64,000 nucleotides of DNA, taken from NCBI GenBank assembly GCA_945952345.1, contig CAMFIS010000002.1, positions 20,718-84,717 of the forward strand, given 5' to 3'. The position numbers were made by a program, and so were the translations under genes. This stretch comes from an uncultured Fimbriimonas sp. Lineage in GTDB: Bacteria; Armatimonadota; Fimbriimonadia; Fimbriimonadales; Fimbriimonadaceae. Shown here piece by piece: positions 57,802 to 64,000 of this stretch. The notes beneath the pieces are model-generated. The model was given only the letters and a program-made list of their open reading frames with translations. It did no database searches and was not told the DNA's origin. How positions within the stretch are numbered: the stretch's first letter is position 1; every line of letters begins with the position of its first letter.

Positions 57802-58179
57802 CTACCACTTCGACTTATCGTCGTCTTTGTTGCACAGCGTATTCATGTCTGTGACGATTTGGTGCAGGTCGCGCATCATCTGCTTCAGTTCCTCATGGCT
57901 TTCCATGACGGTGTCATGCATTTCCTTTGCCTGCAGGTCGCTGGCGGTCGAAAGCACTTTTTGACCCACCATGATGATCGATAGAAGCACAAGCTGAAGG
58001 AACGTCTGGCTGATCCAAGAGACCACCTGGAAGGGGTTGTGCCAATTGACGCCGGTGCCGCCGTAGATGGCAAGGCAAGCAAAAATGTACGCGCACCACA
58101 TGGTGGACACGCCGCTGGTAATGATCCGCGCAAACGAGTCGTTAAATCGTTCGAACTTATTTTGAGCTTTTGAACTCAT
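57802..58179 (-). CDS. Small two-helix membrane protein of unknown function
   Basis: 125 residues. Two membrane helices (MWCAYIFACLAIYGGTG and FLQLVLLSIIMVGQKVL) are followed by a charged coiled-coil tail (KEMHDTVMESHEELKQMMRD) that stays in the cytosol. The WVSWxxQTFLQLVLLxIIMVGQ-type segment occurs in a widespread but uncharacterised group of small membrane proteins; I cannot name it. Convergent with the M28 gene. Confidence 0.72.
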   Translation of the reverse strand: MSSKAQNKFERFNDSFARIITSGVSTMWCAYIFACLAIYGGTGVNWHNPFQVVSWISQTFLQLVLLSIIMVGQKVLSTASDLQAKEMHDTVMESHEELKQMMRDLHQIVTDMNTLCNKDDDKSKW

Positions 58180-58248
58180 GGCTTAGATTATCAGTCGAAT
58201 CCAAGCCTTGGGAAGTGCTCAAATGCAAAATACTTAAGTACTGAGTCG

Positions 58249-59256
58249 TTAATACATGGGCTTTTGATCAACTAGATCGGTCTGCTCTGCCGATTGTCCG
58301 GCCATTCCAACGAGGGTAGATCCATGCTCGTCGAGCCAAGTGAAGACCTTCGTAAGCGTAGTTGTCGCCAAACCGATACATGTGTCGGCCGCGCCGTAGT
58401 AAATGTTCAAAGTCTCGCCGTCGTCGGCCAGGGTGTACCCACAAGGGAAGACCACGTAGGCCACATCTCCGGCTGTTTCGTAAGGCTCTACAGGGCCAAA
58501 CACCCAGCCATCGCCGCGGAGGAGGCAATGATCTGGATGTTCCAATTCGAACAAGGCAACGCCGACTCGATAGAGGACACCGGCTCCGTTGGACCTCACC
58601 CCATGATAGAACACGAGCCAACCGCGATCGGTTTCGATGGGAGGACAGGCCAGACCAATACGGTTTGCATCCCACCATCCGCCTCGCCTCGCCGGCAAGA
58701 GGAGCTCGTGGGAACCCCAGTTGATGAGGTCGGGTGATCGGGCAATCCATATTCCCGCGGTGTGATCGGTGACGGGCCGATGGAGCAGAACATAGTTGCC
58801 ATCAAAGGTCCTTGGTAACAATGCCGCGTTCTTGTCATCGGGCTGCATGATCATTCCGCCGTGTTCAAACTCGACAAAGTCTTCGGTCGACGCAATGGCG
58901 ACGCCTGGGCCGCTTCGGGTGTAGGCCGTGTACGTAATGAAATATCGTTCCTTCTCCGGCATGAAAATGATGCGGGGATCTTCCAAGCCCCACAATTCTT
59001 CTGGGCGATGCTCGGGATCGGGAAACATGGTCGGAACCTTGTCGATTTCCCAGCCGTCGACGCCATTTTTCGAGCGAGCGACGGTGAGATGGGATATGCC
59101 TCTGAAGTCTTCGACACGGCAGAGTAATAAAGTTGTGCCGTCCTTCAATCGAGTCGCTCCCGGATTGAAGACGGTGTGGGCCGGATACGGCCAATCCTGC
59201 GCCGTCAGGATTGGATTCTTGGCCGAACGCGTGAATAGGGTTTGTCGGGAATACAT
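58249..59256 (-). CDS. GH130 beta-mannoside phosphorylase family protein
   Basis: 335 residues, a five-bladed propeller. Typical GH130 sites: the opening SAKNPILTAQDWPYPAHTVF, NPGATRLKDGTTLLLCRVED (catalytic Asp in RVED), WGLEDPRIIFMPEKERYFI, GWWDANRIGLACPPIETDRG and FYHGVRSNGAGVLYRVGVA. Members phosphorolyse beta-1,2- or beta-1,4-linked mannosides to mannose-1-phosphate. The ATG follows the stop of the glycosyltransferase gene with no gap, so the two enzymes very probably act on the same mannose polymer or oligosaccharide. Confidence 0.92.
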   Translation of the reverse strand: MYSRQTLFTRSAKNPILTAQDWPYPAHTVFNPGATRLKDGTTLLLCRVEDFRGISHLTVARSKNGVDGWEIDKVPTMFPDPEHRPEELWGLEDPRIIFMPEKERYFITYTAYTRSGPGVAIASTEDFVEFEHGGMIMQPDDKNAALLPRTFDGNYVLLHRPVTDHTAGIWIARSPDLINWGSHELLLPARRGGWWDANRIGLACPPIETDRGWLVFYHGVRSNGAGVLYRVGVALFELEHPDHCLLRGDGWVFGPVEPYETAGDVAYVVFPCGYTLADDGETLNIYYGAADTCIGLATTTLTKVFTWLDEHGSTLVGMAGQSAEQTDLVDQKPMY

Positions 59257-61521
59257 CTACATCACCTTCGCTTTCTCCTGGACTGATTGTCGAACTTGCT
59301 TGAGGCGGCTTACTTCAAGCGTGGCCATCAGAAAGGAAATCGTCGACTCCGCGCCCTGATTCTGGTTAACCGAGGTCTCGTGAAGTCCATCGAAGCATCC
59401 ACCGGTCGAAGGATCGCACAATCTCTGGCCGAGGGGATTAGCGCCTAAGAACCATTCGTAGGCCTGCCAAGCTCGATCTTTCCAGATTGGGTCGCCGGTG
59501 GAATGCCACGCGTCGACGCAAGCGGAAACCGACGCGCAAACCTCAACCGGTTGTTGATCGAATCGTGGCTTGGACTGGTTGCGATAATAGACCCAGTTAC
59601 ATCCGAGCGGCTCGAAAAATCCCCGAGAATCGCATTGCTGTCGCCATAACCAGTCCAGAGTCTGCAAACCAATTTGCTCGATTTCGGGGTCGCCGAAGAT
59701 CGCAGCGGATCGAATGAGGGCTTGTGGCATCCGCGCATTGCAGTAGCTCAAATACAATTCAAACCAATTCCATTGAGGGCGATTGGACGCACGCCAAACC
59801 TCGAGAAGTTGGGCCGTAAGGGCCTCGCACCTTTCTTCCATCTCTCGGTGAAAGGTTGCCGTTCCGAAGAACTCTGTGATGCCCAATATCGCGTAAGCCC
59901 ATGCTCGCGGACTTGTCCACTTGGCTGTCGCGGGCAAAGCTTCGAGGAATAATGCCGAAGCACACCGCGCCTGGCTCGGGTCGCTGGTCCTCGCGGCGAA
60001 GCCACCGAGGCTCCATAGGGCTCGTCCTTGGCTGTCTTCGGATCCTTCATTCTCCAACCATTCGCCACTGTAGGACATGAAATTTCGAAACCGGTGGGCC
60101 CGGTTATCCAAGGCGTAGGCAACGAAGGCCAGGTACTTGCTTGAAAGGTCGTCTAGGTCAATTGGAGGCAAGTCGGTCGAAGACGAGATCATGCCTGTCA
60201 GCAGAAGAGCACGACAGTTATCATCGAGGCAATATCCTTCGGCATATCGCGGAAGGTTGTAGAGGGCATGCTGAAGGATGCCAGTTTCGTCTGTCATCCG
60301 GCGAAGATGCGATAAGTTCAATTCCGGCACATGTCGCCGACTTTGCGTAATCTTGAGCAGTCCGAAGTCCTCAACGCTTCGCTTGGACTCCATGTCCTCC
60401 ATCATTCGAAGATATTGAGCACCAACGGAACGCCAAGACATGGACTTTCCAAGTTCTCTTGCTCTTTGCTGCATGGTGAGCCGATGCTCATCGTTGGTGA
60501 GGATTCGGATGGCGGCATCAGCAATTGGCTCCGACTGCCCGGTGGGAACGATGACGCCACGTTCGTTTACGAGCAGTTCCTCGGCGTACCAATACGGAGT
60601 CGAAATGACCGCCTTTCCGCTGCCAATCGCGTATGCAAGGGTGCCAGAAGTAATCTGCTCTTTCTTCAGATAGGGCGTTACATAGATGTCGGCCTGCTCC
60701 AGATAGTCGACGATCTCGCAGGGGTTTAGAAAGCGGTTGACGAACTCGATATGCTTTTCAACTCCGGTAGTTCGAGCTAAGCTTTGCAGCGAATCTCGGT
60801 AAGCCTCGCCATATTCGGCTTTGATATGCGGGTGCGTGGCCCCCACGATTTGGTAATGTGCCCGGGGGCATGCCTCGACGATTCGTGGCATTGCTTTGAT
60901 GACATTCTCGATACCCTTATCTGGCGAAAGCAAACCAAAGGTCAGCATTTTGCCCTCGATGCCAAAGGGACTTCTGACATCGGGAGTAATACTGAAAGCA
61001 TCCGGTACACCGTGGTGAATCATCGAGATTTGCCAAGCAGGAACGTCATAAACTTCCTTGAGCATTCCAACGGCCCGCTCGCTCATCACGACTAGCTTCT
61101 CGGCTCTTCGAATGAGCCCCGCCATGACTCGTCTTTGGTCTGCGGAGGGTGAATCCAGCACGGTATGAAGCGTGACCACAAATGGCTTTCGTAGCCGACT
61201 CACCGTATCCAGAAGGTAATCGCCCGCAACCCCGCCATAAATCCCGTATTCATGCTGAATGCAAACGACATCAATGTTGCTGGAGTTGATGTAATCGGCC
61301 GCCCGAGTGTAATCCAGGCGCTTGTTCTTGGATATCTGGAGAACAACTTCAGAGGGAAATTGCTGAGGATCTTGGCCGTCGTCGACACCAATGACGACAA
61401 CCTCGGACGTTCCGCGTTGGCGCGAAATGGATTCGTAAAGGTTCTTCGCAAAGGTCGAGATTCCACATTGGATCGGAACATAGTTGCTGAGAATGGCAAT
61501 GGTCTTGGCGCGGTCGGGCAT
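59257..61521 (-). CDS. GT4-type glycosyltransferase with C-terminal helical domain
   Basis: 754 residues from the ATG at 61521, supported by GGAG eight bases upstream. The N-terminal GT-B domain (about 1-370) opens with TIAILSNYVPIQCGISTFAK, has the HQHEYG-like VCIQHEYGIYGGV loop and the donor-site AYAIGSGKAVISTPYWYAEE (E-x7-E type). The C-terminal ~350 residues are an (alpha/alpha) toroid with LPRYAEGYCLDDNCRALLLT and SFLMATLEVSRLKQVRQSVQ, seen fused to mannosyl-type GT4 enzymes of this kind. Cytosolic; donor probably GDP- or NDP-mannose, given the GH130 partner directly downstream. Confidence 0.87.
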   Translation of the reverse strand: MPDRAKTIAILSNYVPIQCGISTFAKNLYESISRQRGTSEVVVIGVDDGQDPQQFPSEVVLQISKNKRLDYTRAADYINSSNIDVVCIQHEYGIYGGVAGDYLLDTVSRLRKPFVVTLHTVLDSPSADQRRVMAGLIRRAEKLVVMSERAVGMLKEVYDVPAWQISMIHHGVPDAFSITPDVRSPFGIEGKMLTFGLLSPDKGIENVIKAMPRIVEACPRAHYQIVGATHPHIKAEYGEAYRDSLQSLARTTGVEKHIEFVNRFLNPCEIVDYLEQADIYVTPYLKKEQITSGTLAYAIGSGKAVISTPYWYAEELLVNERGVIVPTGQSEPIADAAIRILTNDEHRLTMQQRARELGKSMSWRSVGAQYLRMMEDMESKRSVEDFGLLKITQSRRHVPELNLSHLRRMTDETGILQHALYNLPRYAEGYCLDDNCRALLLTGMISSSTDLPPIDLDDLSSKYLAFVAYALDNRAHRFRNFMSYSGEWLENEGSEDSQGRALWSLGGFAARTSDPSQARCASALFLEALPATAKWTSPRAWAYAILGITEFFGTATFHREMEERCEALTAQLLEVWRASNRPQWNWFELYLSYCNARMPQALIRSAAIFGDPEIEQIGLQTLDWLWRQQCDSRGFFEPLGCNWVYYRNQSKPRFDQQPVEVCASVSACVDAWHSTGDPIWKDRAWQAYEWFLGANPLGQRLCDPSTGGCFDGLHETSVNQNQGAESTISFLMATLEVSRLKQVRQSVQEKAKVM

Positions 61522-61643
61522 TGTGGATCTCCAAAGGAACGGAGGATGAAAGTCCTCATTTGGAATCACGCTCGATCGAGGCCCACGCATACTGGGAGCC
61601 GGTAATTCTATCAGGTGTCTGGGCCTTTTGCGTTATCGAAACG

Positions 61644-62528
61644 CTAGTAGTCGCATGTCAGACGCCGCACCGCTTCGGCACCAAGGGTTGCTTCCTTTGT
61701 TCGAAGCTCGTCGAGGAAGCTGCCGAAATCGTAAGCTGGCTCGTAGCCCACCTCTGTCCAACCCAAGAAGGAAGAGACTACGTGCGGTTTGTTTTGGATT
61801 TTGAGGTCAAATCTCTCGATCAATTCCCGGCTGCCGGGCCAAATTTTGTCTGCCGTGCCTGCGGGGTCTTCGGCCCATCCTACGATCTGTTCTTCCGTAA
61901 AACTCGGCTTTCGAAGCGCGTCCACGACGAGGCCTGGAGTTTCGTTGAAATCGCTTTCCAAGTACTGCACCGACTTGACGATGGACTGCAAGACGTCGTC
62001 GCGATGGACCCGACCATAGAGGAATCCCGCGCCGAACCGATTGAGGTAGTCGTCACCATAAGGTGTGAGATCGGCAGGCCTGACCGCGACATAGCCGATC
62101 TCGTGGTTGCGCCGGTTGTATTCGCAAAGTTCTTCGCCAATTCGCTTGGTGAAGCCGTACTTATCGTAGTGGCCATGCCACGCTTGGGAGCTGAGGAAAA
62201 CGAACTTCTTGATGCCGGCGGACCGGGCTGTCTGGAAAGCCCAGAATGTGCCTTCGACATTCAGCTTCCAATAGTCGATTTCGGTCTTCTCGCGCCAGTG
62301 GATTCCATGCCAGGCGGGGAGATGCACAATCATCTCGCAATCTTTCGCTGCCGACTCTAAGCCGAATCCGTGCTCGATGTCGCATGGAAAGTATGGACAG
62401 CCGAGAAGGATGCTCTCATTAGGATTGGCGGGGAGGTCGGAGAGGACAAGGTCGTGGCCAAGCTCTTTCAGCAAGGGTGTGAGTCCCTTGCCAATGTTTC
62501 CGGTCGCTCCGGTCATCAAAATGCGCAT
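61644..62528 (-). CDS. NAD-dependent epimerase/dehydratase
   Basis: 294 residues, extended SDR fold. NAD-binding MTGATGNIGKGL (GxxGxxG) at residues 5-16, Asp-rich loop DLVLSDLPAN, FVFLSSQAWHGHYDKYGFTK with the catalytic Tyr and Lys (Y-x3-K), and RPADLTPYGDDYLNRFGAGF after it. The substrate is probably a nucleotide sugar or sugar; the nearby GT and GH130 genes point to polysaccharide metabolism. It is 115 bases downstream of the GT start on the same strand, and its own upstream neighbour is the exporter at 62538. Confidence 0.87.
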   Translation of the reverse strand: MRILMTGATGNIGKGLTPLLKELGHDLVLSDLPANPNESILLGCPYFPCDIEHGFGLESAAKDCEMIVHLPAWHGIHWREKTEIDYWKLNVEGTFWAFQTARSAGIKKFVFLSSQAWHGHYDKYGFTKRIGEELCEYNRRNHEIGYVAVRPADLTPYGDDYLNRFGAGFLYGRVHRDDVLQSIVKSVQYLESDFNETPGLVVDALRKPSFTEEQIVGWAEDPAGTADKIWPGSRELIERFDLKIQNKPHVVSSFLGWTEVGYEPAYDFGSFLDELRTKEATLGAEAVRRLTCDY

Positions 62529-62537
62529 CGTCCGATT

Positions 62538-63512
62538 CTACACGGTTGAAGCTACGGGGGTGGAAGCTGCGGTGCGGACACTCTTGGTGCTCTGGATGAA
62601 ATGTATGCAGCTAAGAAGAAGGATTAGTCCCGTCCACTGGCCGACATCGAACTTCGCGCCCTGGAATCCAAAGCCAATCAGCAGGGCGGTAGCCGGGAAT
62701 GCCAACTCAGCCAGCGTTGCGATCGATGCCGGGGTCCGCTTCAGCCCCTGGTAGTACAAGAACATGCCTAGGGCGTCGGGCAGCAAGATAATGAGCGCCA
62801 TCGGCAAAACGATGGTGGTGAAGGAGAAGGTCACACTTCCCACGCCGGACCAGATGAATAGCCCAATAAGGAAGGGAATGGCGAAGGCGAACCTTAACCC
62901 CGCGAGAGCAGTCGGTGCGACATCGTTCGAAATCGCTCGGCCAACTACCGTACAGGTTCCCCAGATCGCCGCAGCTCCGAGAGCATAACAAACCGAAGAG
63001 AACTTGGGTGATAGGAAAGCGTCGTGGACTCCGGAGAAGCCGAATGCCAAGAGGTAAGTCGCCACAATGGCGCCCGCATAAAAAAGCCAAAACACGGGCT
63101 TTCGGCGTTCCTTGAGGAAGATTCCGGCGAGGATGATGGTGAAGATGGGCTGCGTTTTCTGGAGAAGGGCGGCCATGTATGGAGAGCCGCTCATGTACGC
63201 CTGGGTGATAAGCACGGTGGCAAGACCCGACCCAAGCATGCCAAGGAAAGCCAAAGCTCCCCATTGCGGCAAGGTCAGCTTCTTCCATTCCGGGTAGTGC
63301 CGAATGAGGAAAGGCAAGAAGATCAGGACCAGAACAATGTGCTCGAAGAGAACGATGGCAGAGGACGACAGGCCAGCTTTTTGGACAATCGGTCGGAGAA
63401 GTGTGTCCGAACCCCAAAGCATCGCGGCGAGCGAAATGAGCGGCCAACCGACGCCTCGCGTGTTCGATTCGTTCGAACGCGGGTAGTTCGATTCTGTATT
63501 CTGGGAATCCAT
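62538..63512 (-). CDS. EamA/DMT family transporter
   Basis: 324 residues, ten membrane helices in two EamA halves: LISLAAMLWGSDTLLRPIVQ begins the first, LGAAAIWGTCTVVGRAISND the second, and the last helix ends GLILLLSCIHFIQ. A hydrophilic, Asn/Ser-rich N-terminus of about 20 residues precedes the first helix. DMT proteins of this type export amino acids, sugars or drugs through the cytoplasmic membrane; no substrate can be assigned. Upstream it faces a palindrome-rich spacer (63513-63720). Confidence 0.88.
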   Translation of the reverse strand: MDSQNTESNYPRSNESNTRGVGWPLISLAAMLWGSDTLLRPIVQKAGLSSSAIVLFEHIVLVLIFLPFLIRHYPEWKKLTLPQWGALAFLGMLGSGLATVLITQAYMSGSPYMAALLQKTQPIFTIILAGIFLKERRKPVFWLFYAGAIVATYLLAFGFSGVHDAFLSPKFSSVCYALGAAAIWGTCTVVGRAISNDVAPTALAGLRFAFAIPFLIGLFIWSGVGSVTFSFTTIVLPMALIILLPDALGMFLYYQGLKRTPASIATLAELAFPATALLIGFGFQGAKFDVGQWTGLILLLSCIHFIQSTKSVRTAASTPVASTV

Positions 63513-63720
63513 AAAGTTGAACTTGGTTCAAGCCGCGCCGCTTGCTACTTCTTATTATGTACGACACAACTTGGACCAACTGAGGCAATATTTTGGATGC
63601 CTCGACCCGAAGGTCGCTCGCGGCCGAAGCGTCGAGGCCCACCGCGATTAGCCTCAACGCCTCGCAAGCTCGTGGTTGAGGCATCTGCGCCCTCGCCGTG
63701 AAAATGGTATTGTTCCTAGC
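63513..63720. repeat. Palindrome-rich spacer before the sigma factor gene
   Basis: The 208 bases before the sigma factor gene hold no ORF of note. Two hairpins stand out: GCCTCGAC...GTCGAGGC (63600-63638 region) and GCCTCAAC...GTTGAGGC (63651-63682 region). Whether they act as a terminator for something or are part of a repeat cannot be told from one copy. Confidence 0.45.
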
Positions 63721-63949
63721 GTGGATCAGGGGAGATTCGAGGAACTGGTGAACGAGCACAAGGACGCCGTTTACCGACAGATGGTCCGCGTTTGCAACCA
63801 CCGCGAAGATGCCGAAGACGCCCTTGCAACCGCTTTGATGCACGCCTTTCGAGCCTACAAAAACCTCGATTCCGAAACCTCATTCCGAGCCTGGCTAGGA
63901 ACCATCGGCAAACGGGTTTGCTCCCGAATGCGCAACCACGCAGGCATCC
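63721..63949 (+). CDS. ECF-type sigma factor, 5' part only, cut by adapter
   Basis: From the GTG at 63721 the frame reads FEELVNEHKDAVYRQMVRVC followed by NHREDAEDALATALMHAFRA and YKNLDSETSFRAWLGTIGKR, region 2 of ECF sigma factors (region 2.2 D-A-E-D-A; region 2.4 F-R-A-W-L). It ends after about 76 residues, where the read runs into Nextera adapter at 63950. Region 4 is missing. The 17 residues that would follow (VSYTHLRAHETEAD...) are adapter translation, not protein. In the cell the gene presumably continues. Confidence 0.85.
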
Positions 63950-64000
63950 CTGTCTCTTATACACATCTCCGAGCCCACGAGACCGAGGCTGATCTCGTAT
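63950..64000. other. Illumina Nextera adapter (sequencing artefact)
   Basis: 63950-63983 is the standard Nextera transposase-end read-through (CTGTCTCTTATACACATCT, then CCGAGCCCACGAGAC), 63984-63991 (CGAGGCTG) has the form of an i7 index, and 63992-64000 (ATCTCGTAT) is the start of the P7 tail. The sequence therefore stops being genomic at 63949. Any ORF crossing this point, such as those ending LLYTSPSPRD or beginning MYKRQ, is an artefact well known from contaminated protein databases. Confidence 0.98.

Noticed and set aside
63792-63992. Plus-strand ORF ending CLLYTSPSPRDRG and minus-strand ORF starting MYKRQ
   Set aside because: Both read through the Nextera adapter at 63950-64000. They are sequencing artefacts; the real gene in this stretch is the sigma factor frame from 63721.

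Overview
The window looks like part of the chromosome of a diderm, free-living bacterium of the Armatimonadota, most like Fimbriimonadales. The basis is a pseudopilin with the FPVFAQAKRA-type N-terminus that is abundant in that phylum, the dense GC-rich coding, and an outer-membrane barrel protein. This placement is inference; there is no rRNA. The sequence is an assembly product: the last 51 bases (63950-64000) are Illumina Nextera adapter, not genome.

Region by region. 1-7568 (minus strand): a cut-off exported protein, DinB, a dienelactone hydrolase, a beta-propeller lipoprotein, a DUF1801 protein, then an inserted ~2.3 kb block with one large zinc-ribbon/membrane gene flanked by 112-bp direct repeats of the 3' end of a GNAT acetyltransferase gene, then the GNAT-cdaR-cdaA operon (c-di-AMP synthesis). 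7637-22000: pheA, a solo HicB-like protein, ACP phosphodiesterase, repeat-rich spacers, tRNA-Ser, a DUF255-like protein without its cysteine motif, gatC-gatA, ispE, tRNA-His, a di-haem peroxidase and tRNA-Arg. 22000-28000: small genes, an APC permease that seems to have lost its central membrane segments, an ankyrin protein, a polysaccharide deacetylase. 28250-36954: a complete potassium-uptake locus, kdpD-kdpE-(outer-membrane barrel)-(34-aa membrane peptide)-kdpF-kdpA-kdpB-kdpC, with CTTGA direct repeats at 11-bp spacing before kdpD and after kdpE that may be KdpE sites. 37100-42400: DUF1737 and GNAT genes, a GntR/LacI regulator overlapping a pseudopilin gene and a small lipoprotein gene, and a flavin-dependent halogenase-like gene. 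42400-63500: a carbohydrate-rich stretch (GH25, GH78 rhamnosidase, GH29 fucosidase, GH130 with a glycosyltransferase) mixed with an esterase, NUDIX, TrmO, DUF3500, a RecF-like ATPase, an M28 peptidase, an epimerase and a drug/metabolite exporter. 63721 to the end: the 5' part of an ECF sigma factor gene running into adapter.

Spacers carry several dispersed families of short palindromic repeats. The clearest is built of hairpins with GTGGCACTGG ends, seen at about 9.7, 26.9, 28.0 and 37.0 kb. No transposase, integrase, CRISPR array or prophage was seen. The items most worth following up are the gene-3'-end duplication with its single cargo gene, the GTGGCACTGG hairpin family, the enlarged kdp operon with its candidate operator sites, and the regulator-pseudopilin-lipoprotein cassette.
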